From assembly GCA_016946835.1 (NCBI GenBank), contig JACVTC010000302.1, positions 1-52,465 of the forward strand: a DNA stretch of 52,465 nucleotides, in the 5' to 3' direction. Shown in pieces: positions 32,660-43,554 of this stretch. Position numbers and translations under genes: made by a program. Below the pieces are notes generated by a model, which searched no databases, was not told the origin of the DNA, and worked only from the letters and a program-made list of their open reading frames with translations. Source of the DNA: Neocallimastix lanati (nom. inval.) (taxonomy: Eukaryota; Neocallimastigomycota; Neocallimastigomycetes; Neocallimastigales; Neocallimastigaceae). Numbering within the stretch: the first letter of the stretch is position 1; every line of letters starts with the position of its first letter.

Positions 32660-33641
32660 TTATAAGTTATAAATTATTATTAAATTTATAATAAATTATT
32701 ATCTTTAAGTCAAAAAATTTATCTATTAACTTGCACATAACCATATTTTTTAAAAATTAATGTATAAATACAAATAAATATCATTATAAGCATAATAATT
32801 ATAAATTACTTTTTTTTTTTTAAAAGTTTAATATAGTTATTATATAATAATTAATAAAAATAAAATTTAATAAATATTTGAAAAAAAAAAACTGTTACAT
32901 CAAATCAATTATTATTATTATATTATTTTTTATTCTATTTTATTTTGTTAAATTTTTTCCTATGATTGATTTTAAAAAAATAAATTTACAGTAAATATAT
33001 TTATATATTTTTACTTCCCGTATGTACTATTCTTTAGTCTTCTCAATGTATGGGAATATTAAGGTAGCCGTAATATCTCGGTATGCTTTCGCATAAGCGG
33101 ATATTGTTTCCGCTAGACCGCTTTACTAAAAAAAATAAATATAAAATAGTATACTTTCTATCTAAAATTTTTAAATATTGAAATATAAAAATCAAAATTA
33201 TCTATTTGTATAATTAATTTTTTAATTATATGATTAATTAATATTATACTATTTAAGCATATATATATTATATAGTATATATTTATATATATAAAATTTA
33301 AATAAAAAAAAAATTTTTTTTTTAAAAAAAATTGATGTTAATCATGATGATAATTATATAAATTTTAATATTTTATAATATATATATAAAAAAAATATAT
33401 AATTTTTTATTATATTTTATTTTATTTTATTTTTTTTTATTTAATAATTTTATTAAATTTATAAATTTTTATTATATTTTATTTTATTTTTTTTTTTTTT
33501 ATTAAATAATTTTATTAAATTTATAAATTTTAAAATAAAAATGGTAAATTAAAAGAAAACATTTTATTAATGTGTATATATTAAAATTATTAGTTTTTTA
33601 AAAAATTAAATAAAATATAATTAAATAAAATTTAAAATTTA
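32660..33641. other. Boundary gap between secreted-protein block and right viral block
   Basis: About 1 kb, AT-rich except for the structured island at 33012-33128. A TTTTATTTTATTT-type repeat occurs around 33415-33495 in two similar copies (each followed by aataattttattaaatttataaattt). No ORF is supported. Confidence 0.55.
33012..33128. ncRNA. Candidate structured RNA or DNA element (strand unknown)
   Basis: This island has clearly more G and C than the DNA on either side and packs several hairpins. The 33015-33025 segment pairs with 33046-33056 (11 pairs including G-T). 33082-33086 pairs with 33091-33095 around TTTC, which is a GAAA tetraloop on the minus strand. 33096-33101 pairs with 33109-33114 (AGCGGA/TCCGCT). 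33067-33070 pairs with 33079-33082, sharing base 33082 with the tetraloop hairpin. 33061-33065 can close the set with 33117-33123. It is not a tRNA (no T-loop sequence), and I could not match it to 5S rRNA, hammerhead or group I/II cores. The GNRA loop favours the minus strand. Confidence 0.45.
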
Positions 33642-36467
33642 TTATTCCTTAATATTTGAAAATTCAATAACTTTGATATTTGATGTATATGAAATTTGTG
33701 ACTTATCAAGGAACGGAAAAAGATCAACATTATATTCATTTAAAATTTTAAATCCGTATTTTACAAATATTTCTTTAACTCGTATACTATTAATAGCGCA
33801 TTCATAATGATTAATGACATAAGAATCTGTAATGTTGATATACATAATATTATCACATTCTGAATGAGCATATCTAAGTGAACTTAATAAATAAATGTAA
33901 GAAGTCCTATCTATTATATCCTTAAATTGGTTAATTTCTGTTTGGATACATTGTTTATAAGTGATGGAGGATGAATCAATATCGTCTGAAAATAAATTAT
34001 AATCAAAAAATATTAAACAAAAAATTCCATTTATATTTTTAGATATATTACTGAGCATTCTAGAAATATTAGTGTAGGTGAAATCATTTAGAGCGAAAAA
34101 GCAAGTAGCAACATCATAAATATCTTTTAATTCTACATTCTGGATGGTATTTTGAAGTATTGAGATACGATTACGAATTTCAGATTTAGAAATACGTTCT
34201 TTCAAAACTTTTATTTTTTCATGGTCAGGTTCGACACAAACAATTTTGCGGAAATTTTTCCACTTGTGAAGATCACCGCCATTTCCTGTTCCTATATCTA
34301 ATAGATTACCTTTGTATTTATGAAGAATATTTTGCTTAATGATGTTGTGATATTTACGCATTAAAACAGTTGAAGAAGGTGTAAATATTTCAAGATTTAC
34401 TTTTTGGTAGGAAGCAATTAGTATACTATTAAAGGTGTTTATGCTATTAGAAGTATATTTGTCTTTCCGCTCTTTAACGAATGAATTGTTGTCTAAATTA
34501 ATTTCCACAATGAATGGGACTTTTTTTTCTCTGACTAAATGATAAGTAACAACACGTGTTTTAGTTGGTACATCATTAATCATTTCTACTTGTTTACGAT
34601 AATAATAACAATAAAATTTATTATCTATTATTTCTGTATTATTTTTGTTATTATTATTTTTATTATTATTTCTATTATTATTTTTATAATTTGGAAGATC
34701 TTTCATATTTTTTGTTGAATAAAATTTTTTATGTTGATGATAGCGTAGGCACACTTCTTTATATTCTGAAAATGGTAAATTTACTGTTGATTTTTTAATT
34801 AAATGATCTCGAGAATAAAAGTATCTTCCATTAAATCGTAGATCTACTGTATTTCTAGTTTTAATTTTATAAACTTTTATATTGTCGTAATAGGATGATT
34901 GTCCATTTGTAATAATGATACCGTCATTTGGTATAGATGGATTGTCAAATTTATTAAACGAAATTATGAAATTTTGTAATTCCGAAAAAGAGGAACATTT
35001 AGTAATATTCTTTTTTATTATTTTGTTATTGAATTCTTCAAAGTTAATAGCGTTCATAATATTTATTCTATCGGAATAAGATTTATGTCTCAAATCTTCA
35101 TCATTATAATAAATTAAGTCAAACGGAATGAATTTACCATCGAGGTATTCACAATCTAATACCATATGATTATCGGCCTTTGTTTGACAAATATATTCTA
35201 CATGAAAGTTTTCTGAAATACCAAACATCAAATTATTTATTATGATTATCAATCGACGAAATCCATCTGTTTTAGTCGCTACATAAAATGTATCGTTTAT
35301 TAAATTTTTTGCTTCTTTATATAAAATATCTAACGATGGAGTAATTGGTTTCTGAAATTCATAATTTGGCATCAAAAAAAATAAATAATCCAGAATGAAA
35401 TTTGAGCAATCTAACGATACCATAATCGAATGAATCATATTCATAATATTATCTTTTTCAAGATAAGTATTATTCATAAATTCAATTTCTAATTGATTCT
35501 TATCATCAAAAACTGTCATATCAATACGAGCACCATTTTTCATCATAAAAGATCGTCTTTTCTTAGTAATAGGTGTAATATATTTTAAAATAGATAATGA
35601 AAATTTTGCATCTATATCGTTCATTTCTTTATATATTGCATATTCTGTGATCTCTTTTTCTGATTTATTCTTTTCAATGTACTTGCTTTCTGTTTTTAAA
35701 TTACTGTCATTATTGATAATACTGTCATTATTGATAATACTGTCATTATTGATAATACTGTCATTATTGAATACACTGTCTTTATTGATAATACTGTCAT
35801 TATTGTTGTTATCATTTTTATTGGTAATATTTTCATATTTATAATTACTTTGATTTAATATTTCTATTTTAATATTTTTATTATTTCCACTTTTAATTAT
35901 GCTTTTACTTTCAATTTTACTTTTGTCTTCAATTTTTAAATACCTTTTAATTTGTGATGAATCTAACAATACTTCGATACTAAGATTAATTTTAAATATA
36001 AAATAATAAAATGTCATCATGGTAATTTTTTTAGTATATTCCATATGATTATTTAGGGTTTCTGTAATTTCTTGGTCTTTATTGATTTCTAAATAATTTA
36101 AAAATTTAGAAATATCCATAAACTGGAACTCATTTTGTGGAGTTGGAGTTATTGTCGTTTCATTTTCGTTCTCATTTTCAGTATATGGATAAGTTGAATT
36201 ACATATTATTCTATATCGTGTTTTTGAATTTTCATTGTAAGAAAATTCAGAATATTGACAAGAATTATCATTAAGAAAATCTTTTAAATCTATATTCACA
36301 TATTTTCTACGAAGTCTAAATTCTAATTCAAAACTACAAATTTTATCGTTGAAAAAAGAATTACTTTTAATAATGTTTATTTGTTCATATATATATTCTA
36401 AAATATCAAATAAACTCTTTTGTTTTTCTAATGACGAATAATTATTAGATGGTATAAATGAATTCAT
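33642..36467 (-). CDS. Three-domain mRNA capping enzyme (triphosphatase, guanylyltransferase, methyltransferase)
   Basis: 941 residues. The N-terminal tunnel-type RNA triphosphatase shows its first metal-binding glutamates in ELEFRLRRK near 46-54 and the second set in LEIEF near 328-332. The guanylyltransferase nucleotidyl-lysine motif KTDGFR is near 397-402. The C-terminal cap guanine-N7 methyltransferase has its SAM-binding loop LLDIGTGNGGDLHKWK near 721-736. This order is that of poxvirus D1 and asfarvirus capping enzymes and also of yeast cytoplasmic plasmid capping proteins. It would cap transcripts made by the RNA polymerase encoded here. An NNDSII repeat (about 222-256) and an Asn-rich stretch (about 595-615) are low-complexity inserts between conserved parts. 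No AAAATGAT-type element is seen upstream. Confidence 0.95.
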   Translation of the reverse strand: MNSFIPSNNYSSLEKQKSLFDILEYIYEQINIIKSNSFFNDKICSFELEFRLRRKYVNIDLKDFLNDNSCQYSEFSYNENSKTRYRIICNSTYPYTENENENETTITPTPQNEFQFMDISKFLNYLEINKDQEITETLNNHMEYTKKITMMTFYYFIFKINLSIEVLLDSSQIKRYLKIEDKSKIESKSIIKSGNNKNIKIEILNQSNYKYENITNKNDNNNNDSIINKDSVFNNDSIINNDSIINNDSIINNDSNLKTESKYIEKNKSEKEITEYAIYKEMNDIDAKFSLSILKYITPITKKRRSFMMKNGARIDMTVFDDKNQLEIEFMNNTYLEKDNIMNMIHSIMVSLDCSNFILDYLFFLMPNYEFQKPITPSLDILYKEAKNLINDTFYVATKTDGFRRLIIIINNLMFGISENFHVEYICQTKADNHMVLDCEYLDGKFIPFDLIYYNDEDLRHKSYSDRINIMNAINFEEFNNKIIKKNITKCSSFSELQNFIISFNKFDNPSIPNDGIIITNGQSSYYDNIKVYKIKTRNTVDLRFNGRYFYSRDHLIKKSTVNLPFSEYKEVCLRYHQHKKFYSTKNMKDLPNYKNNNRNNNKNNNNKNNTEIIDNKFYCYYYRKQVEMINDVPTKTRVVTYHLVREKKVPFIVEINLDNNSFVKERKDKYTSNSINTFNSILIASYQKVNLEIFTPSSTVLMRKYHNIIKQNILHKYKGNLLDIGTGNGGDLHKWKNFRKIVCVEPDHEKIKVLKERISKSEIRNRISILQNTIQNVELKDIYDVATCFFALNDFTYTNISRMLSNISKNINGIFCLIFFDYNLFSDDIDSSSITYKQCIQTEINQFKDIIDRTSYIYLLSSLRYAHSECDNIMYINITDSYVINHYECAINSIRVKEIFVKYGFKILNEYNVDLFPFLDKSQISYTSNIKVIEFSNIKE
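35704..35805 (-). repeat. 18-bp tandem repeat encoding NNDSII-type hexapeptides
   Basis: Five to six units lie in the capping enzyme gene between triphosphatase motifs, encoding Asn/Asp/Ser/Ile hexapeptides. Units are nearly identical, so the expansion is recent and in frame. Confidence 0.9.
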
Positions 36468-37036
36468 AATAATTTTTTTTTATAAATTTAAATACTTAAT
36501 ATTCGTATATATAAAGTATAAATATTTTCCATTACTATTTTATTTAAAAAATATTTATTTTTATAAAATAAATTTATAAAAAATTTAAGAATATACAATT
36601 TACGAATATATAAATAAATGTTTAATATTATAAATAAATAAATATTTTTACTTTCTATTTTTTAATTAATAAATATGAAATATAGAAATATCAATTTATA
36701 AATGTATGACTCATATATTATACCTTTATTTTATGATTATAAAAAAATTTTTAATATTTTTAAGTTATAATAAAAAAATATAAATATATAAAATTATATA
36801 ATTTTTTATTTGGTTATTTTAAAATTTTAAAACATTATTAATATAAAATTTTCTTTAACATTTATAAATATATATATAAATATTTTTTTTTTTTTTTTGC
36901 ATTTTTGGTTTTTGGTTTTTAAAAAAAATATTATTATTATTAAATTTATTATTAATTATTTTATAATTTTTATACATGTTATTTATAAAATATTATTAAT
37001 AAATTAAAAAAAATATATACAAATATTTTTACTGTT
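36468..37036. other. AT-rich intergenic region
   Basis: Lies upstream of the capping gene and downstream of the UDG-like gene. Only A/T simple sequence is seen, with several TTTATAAA strings and a T run near 36887-36898. Confidence 0.5.
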
Positions 37037-37654
37037 TTACCATTCAAAAGTAAAACCAATTTCACCAGCAAGCTCTCTTGCTTTAATGAAGCATTTTGAA
37101 TTTTTAAATTTAGTATATTCATTGATTGGATGAGGAACTTCGACTACCGAAGATTTTGTTTCATTAATTGATTTACGTAAAGAAATAGCTTTAGAGCCAA
37201 ATAATAAGAAAACCACAGAATGATGATTAGAGATATATTGTACTAAATTGTTAATAAACGGTTCCCATAGAAGATAATAATGAAAAGGAATAGTATCGAC
37301 TACAGGACGTGTAAAACAAAAATTGCATAAAAATATTCCATTTTTAAGCCATTGATATAAACGGTAATCTATTGGTCTTTTAAAAGAAGTTACCGTACTT
37401 TCCATATTTTGAAATATACGTTTCAATAGAAGAGGAGGAGTGGAATTTCGTGTTGCAAATGCAACGTCGCTTCTATCACATGATTTTTGGTAGGGTTCAT
37501 CACCAATCATCACCACTTTAACTTTCTCCAATGGTATATACTTAAAAATAGCAAATATTTCTTCCAAGGGTGGTGTGTAATACGTTGTTTTCAACTGATT
37601 TAATATATGATTAATTAATTTTGAATTTTTAATAAAGAAATCATTCCATGACAT
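37037..37654 (-). CDS. Uracil-DNA glycosylase-like protein with altered active-site motif
   Basis: 205 residues, the usual family 1 length. The glycosylase framework is clear: VVMIGDEPYQ near 47-56, a PPLLLKRI segment, LLFGSKAI near 150, and a C-terminal PHP motif near 172. In family 1 enzymes the first motif normally reads G-Q-D-P-Y-[H/P/N]; here it is G-D-E-P-Y-Q, so the water-activating Asp is Glu and the neighbouring Gln is Asp. The C-terminal His is kept. Poxvirus UDG (D4) also serves as part of the polymerase processivity factor independently of catalysis, so a structural role is plausible. The start codon overlaps that of the divergent RNA polymerase gene by two bases. Confidence 0.88.
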   Translation of the reverse strand: MSWNDFFIKNSKLINHILNQLKTTYYTPPLEEIFAIFKYIPLEKVKVVMIGDEPYQKSCDRSDVAFATRNSTPPLLLKRIFQNMESTVTSFKRPIDYRLYQWLKNGIFLCNFCFTRPVVDTIPFHYYLLWEPFINNLVQYISNHHSVVFLLFGSKAISLRKSINETKSSVVEVPHPINEYTKFKNSKCFIKARELAGEIGFTFEW

Positions 37655-37655
37655 G
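37652..37655. promoter_or_regulatory. Overlapping divergent start codons (CATG)
   Basis: The palindrome CATG provides the ATG of the UDG-like gene (minus strand, 37654-37652) and the ATG of the second-largest RNA polymerase subunit (plus strand, 37653-37655). Each promoter or leader must therefore lie inside the other coding sequence, unless one start is further downstream. The next in-frame Met of the polymerase protein is more than 50 residues in and would cut conserved sequence. Confidence 0.8.
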
Positions 37656-40600
37656 AGCGAGAATAATTATTTGGCAAAATTTATAAATCAATATAATGTC
37701 TATGCTAATATAGATAAATTATTTATAAAAAAGTTGTATGATATTAAAGTATTTTTAGAAAAAAAGCTACCTAAATTAAATCCTTTAACTATTTCTATTC
37801 CAGAGGTAGAGTATGATCATTTGATGGTAGAGAAAAAGACATACTATATATCATTAATTCATGATGATTATGAAATTAAAATACCAGCACCAATCGACGG
37901 AGTATTCGTTGTAGATGGGATTGAAAAAGTGATTATTTCACAAGAGATATTTTGTACTCCTTTTTTTGTTTATAAGGAGGATCATATTGAGTATAAGGAA
38001 TGTAATGAAAAGGGAAAATTTCAATCTCTGGAGATGTTTACCGATTATAGTTACATTGTATATTTAAAAAAGATTATGTTAAAGCAATCTACAAGAAGTA
38101 AAGAAAAAAGTGAAAAGGTTAAATTAGATTACCATAATTTAGGGAATGAAAATTATGTGGATTTAAATAATGAATACACTAATATTGATATCCATTATAG
38201 ATTTTCAAATAAAAGTCGAGAAAAAAAATTAAGAAATATGAAAAGATATACCTTATTAGATATTAGAGTTTATTATTCATTATTTTTCCAAGAGTTACGT
38301 ATAAAAGGAATTAAATCGCATGAAAGACAAAGTATATCATTGGTGTATATTCTTCATCATTTGAATCCTTCGCTTTCCTTGGATGAAATTAAAAATATAA
38401 TCGTATCGGTGGTGATTGGTGAAAATTTACCTAAAGATATTAATATTATTATTCCGGATTCATTTCCTGAAGAAACATTACAATCTATTATAGCTCGTCG
38501 TTCCGAAAGTCATAATAAAATATTATCCATGGTCGATAGAATGATCGATAGCTACTTTACTCCAGACTACTTACATTGTAATGGGTCATCATCAAACGAT
38601 TCGTCATATGATGATAAAAGTACTAAATTCTATACTTATTTGGCAATGGCAAGATCATTATTTCATAATGAAGGAAATGTTCAATATTATAACAGTCGTA
38701 TTGATACCTTTCCTTATTCCTTATATCGTAGCATAAAATATTTTACTTTGGAAAATAAAAAATTACCACTGGATAAGTTCATTAGAAATTTAAATATAAA
38801 ATTGTACGGAAATGTAAAATCTGGAAAAGTTCGTTCTTATTTCCGAGAATATGAAGCTATTTCTGTGCAAACATTAAGTAAGCGTTCTTACTATGATAAA
38901 CTTTCCCATTTACGAAGAGTTCAAATTCCCATCAACACAGAGAGTGATAATTCTCAACTCCGTATGTCTTATGATTACGGTTATTTTTGTCCATTTGAAA
39001 CTCCTGAATCCAAAGATGTAGGCTTTGTAAAATATTTTGGATTATCTGTATTAATGGGGCCAGATTTTACTATTGATGAAAAAATTCTTGAACCCTTTTT
39101 ATTCAAGTATAATGAAATATATGATGCTACAACTCAAGATAAAAAAGATGACGATAATAGTAATAGTAATTCAGATGAAAATATTAATGATAATAGCCAA
39201 AGTAACACTGAAAATAAAAGTAATGATAATAGTCAAAGTAACTCTGAATATGGAGATGATGATTATTGTGATAGTGACACTAGTAATTCTAATAGTCCTA
39301 ATGAAAAAAGAAAAACTTTAAAAACTGGAAAAAAATATCCAGTATTATTGAATACACGTTTTATCGGATTCACTACCACCGATTTAGTAGACTATACTTA
39401 TAAAGTATTAAAATTGAAATATCCTTATATAAGTTGTGTCTTCGATAACATCAGTTATTATTTATTTACGGATGAAGGAAGAATGTTTCGACCAATTAGA
39501 ATAAAGAAAAACGGAAAAGAAATTGGCATAAGACTTGTTGAAATTTCTGAAAATAAAATAAATATTAATTATCAATACGAAGAACTTGATCCAAATTTTA
39601 TTTTTGGTTTAATTAGTGCTTTATCGCCATTTCCTGGTAATAATCATGTACCAAGACTCACATTTCAAGCTGGAATGACAAAGCAGTGTATGTCGAATGA
39701 CAGCACCATCTTTAAATACAATGATAATTCTAGAAGACTAATTAATGCACAAAGACCATTTTGTATGACAAAGCTAGAATATATTTTATCAAGAAGACTG
39801 TGTCATTATAAGTCTTTAGATTTTTTACTCAATAAAGATAATATTAATATAAGAGAATTATTTTCGAATTTAGAATTTTTGGATAATTCTATTGAAGAAA
39901 ATTCAAGTAAGAATAGTGTTCATGAAAATAACCCCGAAATAATGGATGGGAAGAAAGAGAATTCGGAAAATATTAAATTTGATAAAAATTTAACTTTAAA
40001 TAATAATGAATTTAGAAACCGTCTCGCTGACTTGTCAAATATTACTATTGAAAGTGATGATTCACTTCTGGTGACTACAGGAAATACATACCACAGATTC
40101 GGAGGTCAAAATGCCATTGTGGCTATCATGGCATATGGCAACAATCAAGAGGATAGTTTAATATTTAATGATAAAAGCATTAAAGATGGATTATTTAATA
40201 ATATTAAATATCGATATCAATACTTATCCTATAACATTAAAAGGGAAATATTAGTCAACATTAATTTAAACTATAAAGATGGATTACCAAAACCAAATAC
40301 AAAAATTGCTTATAATCCTCACAATGTCAATGAGCCACTATTTCGTATATATGATGTGATTTCAAATAAAGTGACTGATGTAGAAAATATTTTCAGAAAA
40401 CCTGTGATTGTGGATCATTGTACCAGATATATTGAGGATGATGTATGCTATTGCTGTGTAAAAGTTCGACATTTATATCAACCACAACAAGGTGATAAAT
40501 TCGCAAGTCGATATGCTCAGAAGGGTGTGATTGGTTCGATATTACTAGAAGAAATGATGCCAAGAACAAAATATGGTGTAATTCCTGATATCATTGTAAA

Positions 40601-41186
40601 TCCACATGCTTTTCCTTCAAGAATGACGGTAGGTCATTTAATTGAAATGTATGTTGGTAAATGTATGATTATGGATCCACAAAGATTTGGAACGTATTTT
40701 GATGCTTCTATAGAAAGCGAAGATTTACGTTCGTTTGAATCCAAATTCTTTGAAAGTGATATTCCAATTTTAGAAGAGATGGTCGATCCAATTTCCGGTA
40801 AATCTATTGGAAATGCGTTTGTTGGAGTTTGTTACTACACTGCTTTACAACATCAAGTTCAAGAAAAAATGTTTTATCGTACCACAGGAAATGTTAATTC
40901 TATTAGTAAACAACCTACTGAAGGAAAATCTCGTAATGGTGGATTAAGAATTGGTGAAATGGAAAAGGATGCCTTAGTAGCACATGGTACTAATGCTATA
41001 ATACAAGATATGTTTAAAAATAATACCGATGCTATAGATATTCGATATTGTGAAATATGTCATTCTGTAAATACTTTAAGCACTTGCTGTAATACACCAA
41101 CTACTATTTTAAACGTTTCAAATAGTTTTAATATTATGAATTCTTATTTAGATTCAATTGGAGTACGTGCTTCAATTTATGAATAA
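37653..41186 (+). CDS. DNA-directed RNA polymerase second-largest subunit (RPB2-like)
   Basis: 1177 residues, full length for the family. Diagnostic blocks: RLTFQAGMTKQ near 666-676; GQNAIVAIMAYGNNQEDS near 817-834; GDKFASRYAQKG near 947-958 (nucleotide and Mg-proximal region); PDIIVNPHAFPSRMT near 978-992; GGLRIGEMEKDALVAHG near 1096-1112; and a C-terminal zinc motif with CEIC and TCC near 1133-1147. An acidic Asn/Ser/Asp-rich insert (about 495-550) and another variable segment (about 745-785) are lineage-specific. It pairs with the split largest subunit encoded at 6478 and 50123. No smaller RNA polymerase subunit was recognised in the window. All catalytic blocks are intact. Confidence 0.97.
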   Translation: MSENNYLAKFINQYNVYANIDKLFIKKLYDIKVFLEKKLPKLNPLTISIPEVEYDHLMVEKKTYYISLIHDDYEIKIPAPIDGVFVVDGIEKVIISQEIFCTPFFVYKEDHIEYKECNEKGKFQSLEMFTDYSYIVYLKKIMLKQSTRSKEKSEKVKLDYHNLGNENYVDLNNEYTNIDIHYRFSNKSREKKLRNMKRYTLLDIRVYYSLFFQELRIKGIKSHERQSISLVYILHHLNPSLSLDEIKNIIVSVVIGENLPKDINIIIPDSFPEETLQSIIARRSESHNKILSMVDRMIDSYFTPDYLHCNGSSSNDSSYDDKSTKFYTYLAMARSLFHNEGNVQYYNSRIDTFPYSLYRSIKYFTLENKKLPLDKFIRNLNIKLYGNVKSGKVRSYFREYEAISVQTLSKRSYYDKLSHLRRVQIPINTESDNSQLRMSYDYGYFCPFETPESKDVGFVKYFGLSVLMGPDFTIDEKILEPFLFKYNEIYDATTQDKKDDDNSNSNSDENINDNSQSNTENKSNDNSQSNSEYGDDDYCDSDTSNSNSPNEKRKTLKTGKKYPVLLNTRFIGFTTTDLVDYTYKVLKLKYPYISCVFDNISYYLFTDEGRMFRPIRIKKNGKEIGIRLVEISENKININYQYEELDPNFIFGLISALSPFPGNNHVPRLTFQAGMTKQCMSNDSTIFKYNDNSRRLINAQRPFCMTKLEYILSRRLCHYKSLDFLLNKDNINIRELFSNLEFLDNSIEENSSKNSVHENNPEIMDGKKENSENIKFDKNLTLNNNEFRNRLADLSNITIESDDSLLVTTGNTYHRFGGQNAIVAIMAYGNNQEDSLIFNDKSIKDGLFNNIKYRYQYLSYNIKREILVNINLNYKDGLPKPNTKIAYNPHNVNEPLFRIYDVISNKVTDVENIFRKPVIVDHCTRYIEDDVCYCCVKVRHLYQPQQGDKFASRYAQKGVIGSILLEEMMPRTKYGVIPDIIVNPHAFPSRMTVGHLIEMYVGKCMIMDPQRFGTYFDASIESEDLRSFESKFFESDIPILEEMVDPISGKSIGNAFVGVCYYTALQHQVQEKMFYRTTGNVNSISKQPTEGKSRNGGLRIGEMEKDALVAHGTNAIIQDMFKNNTDAIDIRYCEICHSVNTLSTCCNTPTTILNVSNSFNIMNSYLDSIGVRASIYE

Positions 41187-41787
41187 AATATTATAAAAAG
41201 AAAAAAAAAATATAATTCAATTAAAATAATTATAAAAAAATTATAAATACATTTATAAATTTAATATAAATAAAAAAATTATTATATAATATTATATTAG
41301 TTAAAAAAAATATTAATAAACAAAATTTTAAAAAAAAATAGTAGAATAATATATATCATTACTTATATAAATATAATTTTTAAAATCAATTTTTATTTTA
41401 TTAAAATTAAATATGTATGAATTTGATTTTAAATATTTTTACTTTATTTTTATTATTGATTCGTAATTTTAGTAATTTATATTTTTTTAAAATTTTAAAA
41501 AATAAACTCAGTAAAACTTAATGTAAAACATTAAATGAATGATTTAATCAATATTAATATTAAGTAATATGAAATAGAAATAAATAAAATTAATAATTAA
41601 TAAAATAATAATTTTTAACAATATATATTCTTAAATTATAAATAAATATCAATATAATAATATAATTTTTTTTTTCCTTGTTAATTTTATATATAAAATA
41701 AATATATACAAATATTAGTTTAAATTATATATATTAAAGGAATGAAAGAAATTAACATTATCATCTTTTATTTTATTTTTAATATAA
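41187..41787. other. AT-rich convergent gap
   Basis: 600 bases between the ends of the RPB2-like and D5-like genes. A/T simple sequence only; no hairpin or ORF I would support. Confidence 0.5.
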
Positions 41788-43505
41788 TTAAATAAATCTG
41801 TATCCAATAATGGATTCAACGGTTTTCTTAGAATCCGAATCCGAATTTGAAGATAAATTTTTGATACGAATACTATATTTAATTAAATCCATACGAAAAT
41901 CTTCCAAACTATAAAATACGGAACGAGTGGATACGTATTGCTTAAACCAATTCTTATAAACGGTGTAAAGTTCATCAATTGGAATAGCATGATTGTCATT
42001 TTTATCAACAATATTCTTTTCCAAAAATCTAGCAATATGGTCACTACGCATAATAAAACTTTTGGTTGCATTAACCACCGATGTAGGAATTTCTAGGGAG
42101 GTGTAATCCTCTTGATAATTTTCAATAAGTAAATGAATTAAAGCTTCAGCATAACCTTGAACTCGAGAACCTTGCCATCTTGTATTAGCTCTTTTTATTG
42201 AAGGGTTATTGATATTTTGAGTTGAAGATAAGACAGATATATTCATCTTATTTATGAATCGTTGGGTGAAAGGGATAACAAGAATACGATCAATCAAAGC
42301 ATTATCTAAGTTAGATATTGTCAATTTGTCATTTGTATTAATAATGGGTAGTAAATCAACAGATACTGCTTGAACATCCTTATACAAGGTTCGGGTTTTA
42401 ATAAAGCCTACATTACCGGTTATAGCTTTAGTATCACCTGTAATAGCAATACTACGAGCATCTGGTTCTTCACATATGGCCACTCTTGCACAATTAAGAT
42501 CTACCATTTGTGGACTTGGTTTATCAGCACTAACCGATTTTCCTAAAAATAAAGAAACATTTGGCGTTGCAGCATAATCTCCTAGTGAAAGACGTAACAT
42601 GTTAGTAAGCGTAGTCTTACCGTTTCTACCCGATCCAATAAAAAATACAATGGCACGCAATTTATTACCGTAAGTAAGGGTGGAAGCTAAAATTTTTAAT
42701 ACATACTGTATCAATTCCTTGTCGACAAAAATATCTTCAAAAAATTCTTTCACTTCTTTTACTTTATTCTTATTTTCAGAGTGAAAATTATAATTGGTAG
42801 ATTTAAGACAAAAGTCTTTTGGCATTCCTGGTCGTGGTTTATTGATGGTGAAATCATAAACACAATCTTCAAATCTTAAAACTTTACTTTTATCCATTCG
42901 AGAAATAAAATTGTCCAAGTAGAAGAAGGTTTCTAACTGATATAAATTTTTAAATGTAACCGAATGCCCACTCATAAACGAAAATAATTTCGTAGGTAAA
43001 TTTTCCAATTTAAAATGGCATTCATTACACAACTTGGTAAGCTTATTTACTAATCCCATATTGATTTCTTTGGCGAGATCATAAGCACTTATGATTTCCC
43101 ATCCATGACGACTATATGAAAATTTATACCATACATCTTCACTAAATACTAAATATCCTAAGTATAACACAATAAATATGTTAAAAATAATCTGAGACGT
43201 TAAAGATGATTTACTATAATAATTTTTAATAGTGATTAATCGTGCTTTATCAACTACCATTGAACCATAGTCTTCCATGCATTGATAAATAATATCAATA
43301 ATATCATATTTATAATCTGCTTCTTGATTTGATGACTGATTTATTTTACTAATTTCTAAATTTTTCAAAACAGAATTAAGATCATTAATATTTATTTCAT
43401 CAAAATTGTATTCTTCTGAGTCACTGCTTTCATTATCACTGTCATTATTATTGCCATTATCATTATGAATACCATTATTATATTCATTATTATTATAAGT
43501 ATTAA

Positions 43506-43554
<49 letters not shown>

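Noticed and set aside
33012-33128. A tRNA or rRNA fragment
   Set aside because: The cloverleaf-like fold is suggestive, but there is no T-loop sequence, no plausible anticodon arm of five pairs and seven bases in the right place, and only a short chance-like AAGGTAGC match to rRNA.
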